A stretch of DNA of 64,000 nt from Serpula lacrymans var. lacrymans S7.9 (taxonomy: Eukaryota; Basidiomycota; Agaricomycetes; Boletales; Serpulaceae): positions 285,180 through 349,179 of the forward strand of contig NW_006763302.1 of the NCBI RefSeq assembly GCF_000218685.1, read 5' to 3'. The position numbers and the translations under genes are program-made. This document shows, one piece after another, positions 33,407-46,006 of this stretch (position 1 is its first letter; every line of letters starts with the position of its first letter). Under the pieces are notes generated by a model. That model did not search any database. It saw only the letters and a program-made list of their open reading frames with translations, and was not told where the DNA came from.

Positions 33407-34571
33407 ATGTCGCATTTGGCACCAACTGGTAAATGGGATGCCAGGTAAGTTGCTCGTCGCGTCAACTCGGCATTTTTTTAAAACTCACTTTTCTTCAAGG
33501 TACCTTGGCCCCGTTCCTCACGACTCTTCATATTATGCAAAGTGCATGCTCGGTGGTGTCCTTGCATGTGGTATCACACATGCTGGTATCACTCCTCTCG
33601 ATGTTGCCAAGTGCAACATGCAGGTATGTTCATATCAACCTTATACAACCTTTTCTTTCTTGACGAATTATACGCAGGTCGACCCCGGAAAATACAAAGG
33701 TCTCACTTCTGGTATCGCCACTCTCCTCCGAGAAGAGGGTCAGACTGGTATCTGGAAAGGTTTTGGTCCCACCTTTGTCGGCTACTCTCTCCAGGGAATG
33801 TTCAAATACGGTCTCTATGAGGTTTTCAAGGATCTATACATGAACCTTGCAGGTGAAGAGATTTCAAACCAATACAAACCTGCCATCTGGCTTGCTGGTT
33901 CCGCTTCTGCTGAGGTCTTCGCCGATATCGCCCTTTGCCCTCTTGAAATGACCAAGGTCAAGATTCAAACGAGTCCTAGTGGTACATTCCCTACTGCTTT
34001 CGGTGCTGCCCTGTCCCAGATGAGCAAGACTAAAATCGAAACGCGTTATCCTTTCGGTTCGCTCGTTCCTTTGTGGTCGCGTCAGGTCAGCGCTATTCCG
34101 CACCTGCACTTGGCAATTTTGACTGACATATTTTGTTTTTGTAGATCCCTTACACCATGGCCAAGTTCTTCTTCTACGAGAAGATCGTTCAACTCTTCTA
34201 CACTCACGTCTTCACTGAACCCAAGGATAGTTACACCAAGACCACTCAACTTGGAGTTACTTTCGCCTCTGGTTACATCGCTGGTGTAGTTTGCGCCATC
34301 GTCTCGCATCCGGCTGATTCTATCGTCTCCTTACTTGGTAAACCCGCGAACAAGGGCAAGAGCTTTGGACAAATCGCCTCTGAGGTTGGTATCGTTGGTC
34401 TTGCCACCAAGGGTCTCGGCACTAGGGTTCTCATGATCGGTACTTTGACTGGTAAGTCTTATAGGTGTGAGATCATCGACTTGTTGCTTATACCTTTTTG
34501 TAGGCTTCCAATGGTGGATCTACGACTCATTCAAATCCTCCATGGGTCTCGGTACCACTGGTGGAAAGTAA
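33407..34571 (+). CDS. Mitochondrial phosphate carrier (MIR1/PIC2 type)
   Basis: Five exons, 33,407-33,444, 33,500-33,623, 33,678-34,085, 34,145-34,451 and 34,504-34,571, summing to 945 nt (314 aa). It is a mitochondrial carrier (SLC25) with three repeats. Motifs: THAGITPLDVAKCNMQ in repeat one (the variant Px(D/E)xxK box of phosphate carriers), ALCPLEMTKVKIQT in repeat two and SHPADSIVSLLGK in repeat three. Gly-rich helix motifs and a C-terminal FQWWIYDSFK are also typical. It imports phosphate with protons (and possibly copper in PIC2-like members) across the inner membrane for ATP synthesis. The start is placed at 33,407 because the first exon ends at a perfect GTAAGT donor and the ATG context is good. 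Confidence 0.95.
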
Positions 34572-36503
34572 ACACGGCCTCACTGAAAATGTTTGTACCA
34601 GTGCATCATAACGCATATAATCTGACATTTTTGCTGACCTCTCGCTTGCAGGATATTAATTTGGGACGGACGTTTTTATTGTCACTATTACGACTAGTTT
34701 ACCGGTTCATATTCGCTCTGGTTCATGTTTACTATTTACCCTTTTTTTTCGTTTTACATTTCTTCCACACAATAGAGAACACGAACGAACATACCCTAAA
34801 TCCCCCCACTCTAAAACGTTCGCGAGAGCTATTCATGTTCATCGAAACTTGAAGGTTTGATTAAGTGGCCATTTTGGTCGGGTCGAAAGTTCTGCGCAAA
34901 TTAGCTGACGTCATTCATTCGTTAAAAATGAAGAACAAGGTAACAAGCTAAATAGTCTCCTTTAGCCGACCAACATATTGATATGAAAGTCGATATCAAT
35001 AATACAACTGGAAGGTAAACATGGACGGAGATCATCGAATGTCATTACTGTGGTACTTGAGATCTGATAGCGCCCATCGTGCATTATTCACAGTGGTGCG
35101 AGTTTCACGTTTATTACTGTGATGTTCCTTGTTGACCTTCTTGTTCAGCATCAATGATCACCCTGGAAAGACTCATGGATACGCCTTTATACATATCTCT
35201 TTCAAATAGGCTATGGCCGAGCTCTGAGCGCTGAGGCCTGAGCGCTGGCAATGATCAGGGAACTATAAATGTTTTCAAAAGACACCTGGAGGCACTGCTA
35301 ACGCTAGCAAGCCGTAATGCGTTACCCGTAAGTCATGGCAGCAATACGGCTGGTAGCGGTGGAAAATATTCACCGAGGAATCCACAAGGTGCCCGCAAGA
35401 AAGAAAACCACAACACGCAAAAAGAACAAAATGTAAACGTCCTCGAGACGATGGCAGGTTGCGATCATTCGGCAGCCTGGTCGAATTAGCGTGCCGCGCT
35501 ATATGCGCATTACTGTGGCAGCTCAGGCTTGTAGTCGTCATGAACAGCACCACACATCTCTGCATCATCGAACACGGGGTATTATAACCTCTTGTGGGAC
35601 GGGCACTGTGTTAGGTGAGACTGCTCTACGGCTCCGAGCATCCTGGAACCTCAGATTGTAATAACTTTCCCTTACCCCTATGATCGTAGATCACCGGATG
35701 GCAACACACCGCGACTTCCCTCACGACGGAAGAGACTCTAATAGAACCCACAGCCTTTTCTCCTTTTTCTACGCTTTCCTCGGCCGATGACGTCGAGTAG
35801 GTCACCTCCGCAGTCCATTGTCCAGGAGCAGTACTCATCCGCGTCAATGATGCTGCGGACATGCATAGCTTGGAAGCAGAGTTCGGGCTTGGCTCATTGC
35901 ATTGCTGTCGAGTACATCATGATTTTATGATTTTACGGCTGCGCATGTACAAACAGGGCTTGGAGCTGAAATAGATCTGAAGAGTATTATGGTAGGTTGC
36001 ATTCAGTTCCACATATGTAGCATGACGGTATCTGATTTCACTATAAACTGCAGAGAAACTACATAACGGTTCGTACGTGTTTATATCTGATTCGGGAAGA
36101 TCAAACGAAGTCCCAAACGTTTTAATGCAATCCACAAAACATAGGCCAAGGCAGATGGCATGATGCAGAGTAAGCCAGTCTGATATCATGATGGTTTTCA
36201 ATAAGTACAATAATATTCTGATACAGATAGACTTGATCTAGACTTGATACTGGGACGGCGCAACGCAGGCAAATCCAGACATTCTTCTGTGATGAGGCTT
36301 ACTGTAAGGTCCAGCTCTCCTATAGATTTCTGTCTAACCCACCCAGAGTTTTGCTATCGTCCTCCTGTGGCCATTGGCACCACAGGCAAGATAACTTTTT
36401 TTGCATCAAGCGCGGACAATCCACATTAGCTCAACGTCCAGCGTGCTGGTATGGAGAAAACCTCTGAGCACCCCACCTCCCTGAGGCCTCTCTGAAACCC
36501 CTT
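34572..36503. other. Gene-poor stretch, nothing recognised
   Basis: About 1.9 kb. A minus-strand open stretch at 35,626-35,862 (78 codons, Ser/Glu-rich) has no domain and weak start context, and I do not call it. No RNA gene or transposon terminus is visible. Confidence 0.4.
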
Positions 36504-36880
36504 TCAAGCGAGCTGCTCCAATAAAATGTGTGCTTTTGTCCTTGAGTCTCTGTATCTCTCTTCCAGTCGACCTCTAACGCCTTTTATAGCAGTCACGCAG
36601 ACGTGCCCAGCAGGCTGCATCCCGTACTGTTTGAAGGTTTCTTCGTTCTCATCCATCCATGTATACCTTGTCCTCAAGGCCCATAATAACGATAACAATA
36701 GGAACGCGTTTCTAAGTGGCATCATTGTACTTCATTGCGAGCTCTTCTTCTACTATCCTATTAACAACAGAGCTTTTCCCGACGCCAGTCTCGCCAAATA
36801 TAATGACATTGCCACTGTCTTTACCTGTTCATGTTGCTTTGACAGTCAGGGTGAAGGTATAGGTTAACAGATGACGGTAT
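36504..36880 (-). pseudogene. P-loop GTPase (AIG1/GTP-binding type) relic with core deleted
   Basis: On the minus strand, about 36,823-36,730 encodes GNVIIFGETGVGKSSVVNRI, a Walker A/G1 motif. In another frame 36,690-36,504 encodes KQYGMQPAGHVCVTAIKGVR and a helical end closed by TAG. In relatives these two parts are separated by about 100 residues with the G2-G4 motifs; here only about 20 codons separate them. The gene is therefore an internally deleted, frameshifted relic. Such single-domain GTPases form large families in mushroom genomes. Confidence 0.55.
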
Positions 36881-37124
36881 ACTGACCCACAAGAAAGCCC
36901 CAGAGTATAATAAGTACGTTCTTCACTCCTTTACAAGTTTGGTAGTACTGTCATGCTCAGAGGTATATAAGTATCTGAAGCCCCTGAATCGAGGAATTGG
37001 CGAGGTCGTCATAAAACATGTAGTTGTCGGTACGACGGCACGAATACAAAAGCTGACGAGAGGAGTTTCGATCAGCCTATGACCTCGGGGTCCTGGGTCT
37101 TGTATATTTGGCTTTTCCTACTAA
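36881..37124. other. Intergenic
   Basis: No gene or repeat is supported here; it leads into the degenerate direct repeats that start near 37,125. Confidence 0.3.
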
Positions 37125-37735
37125 ATGCCCAGCCATTTTTTTTGTATTGAACGTCCTCCTCGCGTTGACCCTGAGCTTGTTCTGTTAAACAGTCATGCCA
37201 GTGAATATAAAAACTATATGGGGTACTCACATATCGCAATTGTCGTCACGCTGACTCGATGTATATTTATGCACCTAGTCAGCGTGATAACCGCCATTAG
37301 CAACCCAGGACTACATTGTGTACACGCTGACTCGATGTATATTTATGCACCTAGTCAGCGTGATAACCGCCATTAGCAATCCAGGACTACATTGTGTAGA
37401 GCTGTATAAGCATATCGAGATGGGCTGATAGTACCAGTGGCGGGTTTATCGAGGCAACGGGCCACATGTGAGTCGTTCAGGGGTTCGATCTTTCCTACTA
37501 TTAAATGGCTGGACATTTTTGTATCGGACGTCAGATTTCCCAGCTCTTCTTGATGATTTGAAGAGCCCCTGATCATGAGCTTGTTCTGTTAAACAGTCGT
37601 ACCCATAAATATAAAAACCATATGGGGTACTCACAGATCGCAATTATCCTCACGCGGACTCGGTGCATATTGGTACTATGTACCAAGTCAGCGTGATGGC
37701 ATTAACAGCCTGGGACTACACTGCGTAGCTAAGCT
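37125..37735. repeat. Degenerate direct repeats containing hairpins
   Basis: Segments of about 250 bp starting near 37,125 and 37,490 resemble each other (for example GAGCTTGTTCTGTTAAACAG at 37,171 and 37,578). Within the first, a 76-bp unit is tandemly doubled (37,247 and 37,323). Each unit carries CACGCTGACT ... AGTCAGCGTG, a 10-bp inverted repeat with a 20-nt loop (37,247-37,286 and 37,323-37,362). A third, mutated hairpin lies at 37,651-37,695. Confidence 0.75.
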
Positions 37736-40682
37736 GTACACATAGCGGATGTTGGGATGGTAGGACCAGTACTAGTTCTATGATGGCCGCGGTCTAGATC
37801 TCACCGGGCCGGTTCTGTCATTCGCCGTGACGTGCCAGTTGTATCTCAAGTTCCGAGCGAGTCCTATGTCAATGGCAATGGCACTTGGATCCTCGCAAAG
37901 CGGAACAGGAGCTCATAGGACTCAGGGAAAGTCTGACCTTAAACACCAATAAAACAATAAGAAAAAAAATGACAAAAATAAATATTTTGCAGTAGTCATG
38001 GTAAGCCGGGACGAAGATAAAGAGTTATTGCGCGGCGGATCAAGCAGAGATCAAACTTGGGGGGGGACAACAAGGGAAAGGTTGAAAAAAACGGCGACAG
38101 TGACGTGATTGGACGCTGGAAGCGCAATTTTCGCCGTCGTTTCAACATTTCATTGAATCACATCGAGAGTCGCTTATTAATATTGTGATCATAGGCTGTA
38201 GGAGATCCGGTTGGTTATGTGGCACACACTGGCAAACTTGAAGAATGCGCTGTGAACACTAATCTGGCCTCAAGTATGGATGACCGTAATTACCACTTTC
38301 AAGGTTGCGTCGAAGGGCTCACAAGCTTCGCATTGATATTTAAATATGCGGATCATGCATGGCGAGTAATGTTTTTTTTTTGTCGTTTGTCGTAAGCGTC
38401 GATCCCTGGATGAGCGAGAGAGAAATGTCACTAATGAGTAAAAACATGGTTTCATCGCATGTCTGAATCGGATAACTGTCTGATGCGGTCACATATGCGG
38501 AGGGAACCGTATATCCTGCTGTGGTATGAAAACGATTAGCTGCTTCGAATTAACTTGAATAAAAGGTTATCTGTAGCATGATGAGGATCTCTATGATAAA
38601 TGCCAAAACATGCCACAGAGTGCACGACAGTCAATCTTGACGCTTGGAGCTCTAGAAGCCGAATCCGTCCATTATACATGGCCAATATAATTTGAACCTC
38701 CATCGTACTGCCTAGTATGAATCACAATGACGCACGTCAAACCAAGTGTTTGAAATTCAAAAGAAGAGGTGACGCACCGGAGTGCGAATATACCGCACCG
38801 CATAGACAAGCCCTCCGGTAACTGGCACGAGCATTCCGAAGAAACTTCCGGTTCAGGCAAAAAACTTCACTGTCAACTCATTACACCCGCTTCAAGTTTG
38901 ACAGCTTCTTTCATTCAACACAAATACCCGGTTCTCCTCGCCCCGGCCAGGTAGCCAAATCCAATCCCGGGATGAAACGCGAAGTCTATTTCAGAGTCTC
39001 AGGCTTTGCCAAAGTTGGAGAATGAGAAAGAAGAAAGATAGCAGGAAGATTCTGAATACTGTAGATCCCGTAGATCGTTCAAGTCGATCAGCTTCGCGTG
39101 GGTATGGAGATAAAGGATTCAAGGGATCCTTCTGAAAGCAATTTCAAGAGCCCTAACACGTTGCACCAAAGAACGATGACAAGAGAGTGGGAGCATATGC
39201 ATGTTTGTTACCGACATATGCGAAGGATATTCGAAAGTGCTTCATGTCAGTCCTACCGAAGACACGTTGCAAACACATGTATACGTTTTCCCCACACTAC
39301 TCACAATGACACAGTGAATGGCGCCAGTTTCCTTCGAAACGAAATGTATCGGTTGATTTCTGCTCACGGTGTCACCAAGGGCTTATTCACCCCACTGCCC
39401 GAGACATAAACACAAACATACGATTTGTAGTGACTTATTTTTGGCTTGAATGGATGAAAGGAGAAATTGACAGCTTTGGACAGCGAACGCCAAGGATTGA
39501 TTGATGGATATTTGGATGGGCGCTGGCTCTGGGTTGAGTTTGTGCAAGTCAACTCGAACTTGATAGGCTTCTATACAGGATTTTCCAGAGTGACATGTAG
39601 ATTTCACACTAGAACACTCGACGGCCGTTTGCAGCGCAGCAGACTCAGCCCGGGATCTGCGACGACAAGGCCTCCGTGGGTGTTTTTCTTCAGAGGAAGC
39701 ATGAGAGTCTGCCGCCATGAGGCAAATATCAGTGGCAACATACGAGGTGCCAACTGAACGTTGCTCGGTTCAGAGTCTCGCGAGTACTTCCGCGAGGCGT
39801 TCCAGGTGAGCGCTTCTGGGAGAACAAGCTGGTGGGAGATTTGTGATATCATAGAGTAGGTTTTTGATATCAGTTGTGGCCTGTGTTGCGACTTGATAAG
39901 ACCTGTGCGCCACCGCGCCACTGCAAGGATAGTGATCCGATTTCTGGTTAAAGGAACAAGAGTTATTTGGTATTATGAGAGAAAGAACAACTGGCCCCAT
40001 TTGAGCGTCATGAGACCAGTGTTCGGCGTGGATTGGGGAATTCAGGGGTAGAGATAAAGAATGCAATGATAGTGGCGTTACACTATGTCCAGTGAGCAAA
40101 AGTTACGGTCCGAAGATACTTATGAAGGGACCTGACTTGCTGCCTCCGGCTACAATAGCGATGAGATACACGGCTTAGATGGCACTACAGCCGCAGCAGA
40201 CCTGGATAGTGTAGCGGTACGGTTCAACAAGCAGCCGCAGCGACAGCGACAGCATTGTGGATTCGGATGGGATGATGGACCGTGAAAGGGCCAACATAGG
40301 AGTTACAAAATTATTTTACTCATTTTACGGGATGTTTGCCTGGGCGGGAACGGATCGAACATAATGTGAAACGATCGGATCTGAGCCTGGAAAGGAAAAT
40401 AAAATATAAAAACAATAATTGCCCTGACTGGATGTGATCACGTGAAGAGTGAAAGCTACAATTACAACCCGGAAGGCTATCCCGACTCGGATTCCATCCA
40501 ACGCCGCATTGCTTTTGGCCATATAAAGACTCTTGTTCTCTCTCCTCCTTCTTTTTTTTGTTCGCTGTCTTGCCCGCATCCCGTCAACGCGTCTCGTCTT
40601 CAGTTCCATCTCACCTCCCATCTCAACGTCGTCCAGAACAACTCCAATCATGTTCTGTTCCACTTATTCGCCTCTCTTCACC
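37736..40682. other. Gene-poor stretch ending in a promoter
   Basis: About 2.9 kb with only unsupported open stretches (for example 39,383-39,718 minus and 39,098-39,409 plus) that show no domain or splice pattern. The last part holds a probable promoter for the next gene, with CATATAAAG at about 40,520 followed by a pyrimidine-rich tract and the start codon 160 bp downstream. Confidence 0.4.
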
Positions 40683-41794
40683 ATGGGCCTTCTTTCTGAA
40701 GGTTCTAGTTCTTCCTCCCGCTTACCACCCCAGACCATTCCCATGAGTCCCAAGCTTGGAAGCGTACGCTCAGACACGCTCTCTTCACCTTCGGGCTCCT
40801 CGCAGAAAGTACAGTCGCCCACAGAAGAGGGCTCTGCGTTTTACTTCACGCTTCAGACAGGCAGGGATACCATCGAACTGCGATCGTTTCTCTCCCTAGA
40901 TTTGGCAGAGCACAACATGCCTCCAACTCATCTCGGTAGAAAACCATCCAATGCCTCGAAATTTACTACCTGGTCATCTGCCTCTGATGCTCTCTCACCG
41001 TGAGTATTGCGTTTCAGCGCTCTTCGTCTGTGGCTATACTGATCAGCCGTTCCAACAGACGAGCCGAAAGACCGTTACGAACATTCAACTCTCCTCCTTC
41101 TCCCATCCCCACTCTTCGTCGACCCTCTCGCGAGTCGCTGCGTAGCATTCCCTCGCCAAAACCTGCACCTTCTTCCATCCTCCCCGACATCCCTCAGATT
41201 CTTGACCGCCCTCCACGTCTGCCGTCTATCCCACCGTCACCGCCTCTCTCGATATTCCCATCCTTGCATCGATCCTCGTCTTCCGCTCCCGCTGCCATAA
41301 ATATATGCTCTCAAGTTACGTCTCCTTCCCCTCCCTCGCCAAAAGCCTCTTCGTCTGTTCGCTCAGGGTCTATCAGTTCGCGCGACCGACAACGGATCCG
41401 AATGGACACTCTGGCATGTCTAGAGGGCCGTTCGTCAGCTGGCGACCACATTCCTAGGTCGCGGCTACGACACAATTTCATGAGCATGAGTGCTGACGAG
41501 GACGAGGACACAGAGAACGTCGTGTCTCCCACTTTCCAAATCAACGTTGAGGAATTTGCCGCCGTAGCAGCTGTCGAGGAGGAAGAAGACGTCGTCATCC
41601 CGCCTTCTCCCCACAAGCCTCTTGCTTCTCGACTTCTCCCTGCCCCTCGACGAACGCCTGCTCAGCCCCAGTCGCGCAAAAGAGGAAGCACGATAGAGTC
41701 CTGGTTCCCGTTGAGGAGCTTCATCGATCTCAAGGAAGATGATCTGCCTTCCTGGAACTGGAGAAGCTTTATCGAGATTGGTGGCGCCTCATAA
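40683..41794 (+). CDS. Ser/Pro-rich disordered protein of unknown function
   Basis: Two exons, 40,683-40,999 and 41,047-41,794 (47-nt intron), give 1065 nt (354 aa). The start was chosen for its strong context (CACCATGGG). An in-frame ATG 33 bp upstream is the alternative. The protein is rich in Ser and Pro with many SP dipeptides and Arg, which suggests phosphorylation. An acidic stretch (SADEDEDTENVVSP) and a conserved-looking C-terminal block (WFPLRSFIDLKEDDLPSWNW) stand out. No enzyme domain is visible. High GC at third positions and a TATA box upstream support a real gene. Confidence 0.7.
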
Positions 41795-42959
41795 TCCGCC
41801 TACGCTCTTTCGACGATCCTCTGTACAAGCTCAAGCTCGGCTACTTGATTTCCTTTTCACGTTTGTATTCCGGCGGTCTTCCTACATGCTGGACATTGTC
41901 AAGTTTCTCATCTCGATTCGCTGCACCGCGCTTCAAATATTTATCTTGAACACTCATACAGCCTTTTAAATCATGCATTGTTGTCCAAAAAGATAGTTCA
42001 CTTTCATCCTTCGTTACTCTTATTGTAGATCATAAATTTTGCTACACTTATCACTACCCTAGGCTTTATACTAATAATGTCTTTCGATTGTTCTTTCATT
42101 TCATTCGATGTATGTATATCCACTGTCTGTCTGTATGTCGCATCTCTCCTTAGTTCTTTGCATCCATCAATGCACCGTTGTTCACTGCACTTCGCTGCCA
42201 CTGGGCTTCTAGCTACGTTTCATGATTTTGAAGGCTATGGTGATGGTGGATCCATGCTATGCTTGCCAAGGATCAACGAAGTCGAACGCTGGTGTTCACG
42301 CTTCTCTGTCAACCGTTGCACAACGTTACAACCATGGTGTATGATAAATCAAAACAGTATGTAAAAACACTTAGCCACACGAAGCATCCACATTGATGCG
42401 CCATTGACAACGGCTGACTCTCACCTGCAGAATACCCTGAATACAGGTCCTGTCCTCAAACAACCAAAAAGGGAATAGCCATTCCTGCTCGTCGGGACTC
42501 GGTGCCTGGCCCTAAGTCGCAATGATACCAGGTATGGAACGTTCTGTTTTGTTTACAAGGTTTTGCCAAACAAACCGCAATGACAATGTGCATGTGCCAA
42601 GAATGATGAATATGGATTATCATGGATTTTTTTCGAACCTGAGCCCCGCTCAGCTCGGACAGGGTGCTAGCTCGATATGGCAGCTTTCAATTTTGACTCA
42701 GGTTCGAGACGACGCCACCATTGATGGTGGGTGCTGACGTTGGAGTCTTTCATTTCATGTGACGGGTAGTCGCCCTTGCTGACCTAATTCAATATATTGA
42801 TGATAGTCGATCGATATCTTGTAAATAAGGTCTGCTTCAAAATAACGGTGGCGTGCAGAGTGCCCCCCCTTCGGTCAATACAGCAAAAACACGAACACTA
42901 TTCAAGCTCCGTTGATTGTCAGCAAGCTCAGCACTCAGCGAAAACTCTATGCTAATCAC
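41795..42959. other. Intergenic, nothing recognised
   Basis: About 1.2 kb after the Ser/Pro-rich gene. No splice-supported coding pattern. Confidence 0.4.
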
Positions 42960-43350
42960 TATGCCTGCCTCATGTTGGGTCAGACGAAACTGACCATTCG
43001 CACCGGCGTACCTCATCCAGGAGGTCACGTCCTTCTGCCTGGGCAGCCTGGACACTGTCCGAGTGTACAGCTATGGCCTTGATGTTCAAGTTGACCATCT
43101 CAGCCACCTGTTCTGTTTGGTAAGCCCGATTATTTGTCGTGGTTAAGCTACTCACCTGAGTATTTCCCAAGGCAATGAGAGGGGTTACAATTAGTATAAC
43201 TGGTGTTGTCGGTAAGTCCTCAACTCCATGTACTGGATTTGTGATTAATCTTGAATTAACAGTAGCAGGCCATAGAAGACAGCCGTTTTGCCACCTCCTG
43301 AGCTTGTCATTCTTGTGAAAGCCATTGGCTTTGTTTCAGGTTGTATAGCT
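42960..43350 (-). pseudogene. RecQ/DEAD-type helicase relic
   Basis: The minus strand encodes MTSSGGGKTAVFYGLLLLIQ (Walker A, helicase motif I) at about 43,320-43,265. After an intron-like gap comes VILIVTPLIALGNTQ (motif Ia) at about 43,205-43,158. After a second intron follows EQVAEMVNLNIKAIAVHSDS at about 43,110-43,050. These are the first motifs of the RecQ-like helicases that occur as many fragments in Agaricomycetes. The DEAH box and all downstream motifs are absent and a stop follows motif I, so this is a fragment. Confidence 0.65.
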
Positions 43351-44025
43351 GCTATGCCAGCATTAGAATACATGTATCAATGTATCACCAGTATATATTT
43401 TTTCGTCTGATTTCACTAAGTCCTTGCTCTATCTATGCAATGCCGAATAGGCCGTTAAGCCGATGTGTGCCGTGCAGTTTTCTCTCTACTTAAAACCACC
43501 GAACGGGGGCACCCACCAAATCAGCGTTATATTGGACTAGACTATGTGACGGGCTGGTATCAAATCGATAACTCTGGCCCAGGGTATGTCAGGAACTTCA
43601 TTTCGTTTTGAAACAGCACAGTAGTAGGTAACCATACCAGGATCTCTACAGCACAGTGTCACTTGTACAGATCTGAAACTACCCCACACGTCCTAACCCA
43701 ATTGCAAACCGGGGCAAATCTCAGCCATGGATTTTTATCGTCAAGGTGATTGCATACTCTGGGCTGGTACATAGGAGCCGGAAACAGATGCGGTACCTGC
43801 CACAGACGTGTCTCGTCTCGTCGATCGCGGTAAGGTTCCAGATTGAAGAAGATTCAAGACCACTGAAATTTCAGCTCTGGCGCATCTGTCATATTAAACA
43901 GGAACCCCGGCACCGATCAACCTTTACCTCCATGACACGCACTAGTCAAGGAACGAGATCGGTAGCACCCTCAGACCAGCTTCTCTGTCCAAATGCGAAC
44001 GCAGTGATCGATCGGCCTGAATGTT
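43351..44025. other. Intergenic
   Basis: No gene supported. An open stretch at 43,746-44,096 (plus) overlaps the 3' end of the next gene on the opposite strand and has no domain. Confidence 0.35.
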
Positions 44026-46006
44026 CTATTTACTGGCACCCAATAGTTTACCCAGCAGCCCAGACGCAACTGCAGCAGCGGCTGATGATGGCGTAGTAGG
44101 TCTTTGAGGTGCCTGTGCCGGTGTAGGCACGTACAGTTGATTTGGGTTTGATGGAGGCCGCGAAGGGTAAGGTGGAGGACGCGAGGGGTATGGTGGAGGG
44201 TAATTCGGGGGGTAATTCGGAGTGTTACCCATTGGATGTGGCGAGAGTGGAGGCACTGTGTAGATAGCAGGGTTGCTAGGTTGAGAGGGAGAACGTAGAT
44301 GTTGCTGTGTTTGATGGCGAGCGTGCGGGTGTGATGAAGATGCTGCGACAGATGGAGGGGCGATCGGTTGCGACTTTGCGAATTTGGATGCATCTGCCGG
44401 TGCGGCCAAGATAAGACTCATAGCTGGAATCACACTCAGAAGGCTGCTGCTTACTTTTTGGTTCAGCGTTACTTGTACTTTTTTTATCTTTGTCTTTGTC
44501 TTTTTGTTTCGCCTTCTTCTCTTTCTCCTTATTCCCTTTACCACCTTTCTTTTTTGTCCTTTCCATTTCACTTGCGATATTTCCAGTAATATATGCGCTT
44601 GAGCTTGGGCCCGTCCGCGGCTGAAGCTCGGGCATGTCTATCTTACTAAGGTGGACAACCAAACTGTTTGGTGGGGTATACTTTTCCGCTTCTTTCCCTT
44701 TATTCTTGTTCTTGTCGTCATCCAGGTTGATGATCCTAGGTCCTTTCTTTCCAGGTGTTGGGGTGGTATCGTAGACAACGTACTGATGAAGGTCAGATTC
44801 ATCCGACAACCCTACAAGTCCAGTGTAAGTTGCACCATGTACGCCCGTGAGAAATAAAACCTACCAGCTTTATGTCGTATCCGTTTTGTCTCTTCAACTA
44901 CCTGTAGAACTTTAGGAACCTGCGCTGCACTAAAAGAACGAACAGTGATAAAAAGCATCGCATCATCCTGCGAATGAAGGTAAGTAATATAGAGTGTGAG
45001 AATTGACGAAGACTTGCGTCAAGCATATTAGCACAGTATCGTGCATAATCGCCTACATTCCCTTCTTCCGTAACTGAAACCTCGTTCACTTCACCTCTCG
45101 CTAGCTGCATCTCTACAATTCGCTCTATTCCGGTTTTGGGCGCGGGTTTTGGAGGTGGGGCAGGGGGAGAGAGGACTGTAGGATCTGATGTCTTGCGTGA
45201 AGCCGTGCCGAAAAGGGTCTTTGGTGCAGGTGGTATGGCAGAAAGTGTAGTAGCGGCAATTGAGGGAGTAGATGTGTCAGAGTTGGGGTCGTGATAGACA
45301 TCACTCGCATCTCGGAAGGAGAGTAGAGCGGTGAGTATCACGATTTCCAGACCCTTCCGATCCTCGATGTCGAATCTGAATGCCGAGTAACGATCAAGAT
45401 CAGACTCTCGAGCCGTCATCACCGTGATGAACGCTACATACCTATTTAGATTATAATCAAGAATTTGGATGGCAGTTGTTTTGATTCTGCCAGGGGGTTC
45501 TTTAGTCACCGCGACGAGAACGGGAGGGTCCGGTTTGCGAATCATGAAGCATTCTTCACGTTTCCACTCGAATTCATGGCTATCAGAAAGACGCGATGAG
45601 AAAGTAATATTGGCGCCCAATTTAATCACTTACTCTTCCCATTTGAATGCCCACCGGAAAGTCAGCGTGCCGACGAACTTGAGTTCGACTATTTGATTTG
45701 GATTATAAAGTTCTAATGTCTTGTGTTTGCTGGTTGCACTTGGAGCTGTGGCAGAAGCCAGCAGAGACTCGGCTATTGGGTCTATTGTTGGCCGCCCGTA
45801 GGAAGATGCGAATACGTTAGGGCAAGATCAAGGTCTCGACGATAAGACAACATACCGTAGACTTCAATTTTATACACTTGCCCGGGAACACGCTGTTTCC
45901 TGTAGTGCACGTTCCCTGAGGGGTCCACGAGGTCCAGTATCAAGCCACTGGAATCGGATTTGTTCGGTATAACATGAAGGGTGAACAGGTTCTGGTCGAG
46001 ACTCAT
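44026..46006 (-). CDS. Conserved-looking protein of unknown function, seven exons
   Basis: Exons 46,006-45,856, 45,781-45,634, 45,579-45,442, 45,375-45,018, 44,967-44,865, 44,811-44,455 and 44,393-44,026 sum to 1623 nt (540 aa), all in frame. Intron 4 uses a GC-AG pair (GCAAGT donor). The N-terminal ~200 residues form a compact beta-rich region (HYRKQRVPGQVYKIEVY, FEWKREECFMIRKPDPPVLV, IQILDYNLNRFDIEDRKGLE). The layout vaguely recalls Tubby/LURP-one-like beta barrels, but I would not assign it. The middle has Pro/Ser-rich linkers. A Lys-rich low-complexity stretch and a Pro/Tyr-rich C-terminus (PPYPSRPP repeats) suggest a disordered, interaction-prone tail. No enzyme motif. Confidence 0.8.

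Noticed and set aside
33054..33415. Minus-strand 120-codon open frame upstream of the phosphate carrier
   Set aside because: Overlaps the carrier's promoter and first exon on the other strand, has no domain and low coding quality.
34572..34852. Longer phosphate carrier reading through to 34,852
   Set aside because: That frame results from ignoring the intron 34,452-34,503; splicing gives the conserved carrier C-terminus and a TAA at 34,569-34,571.
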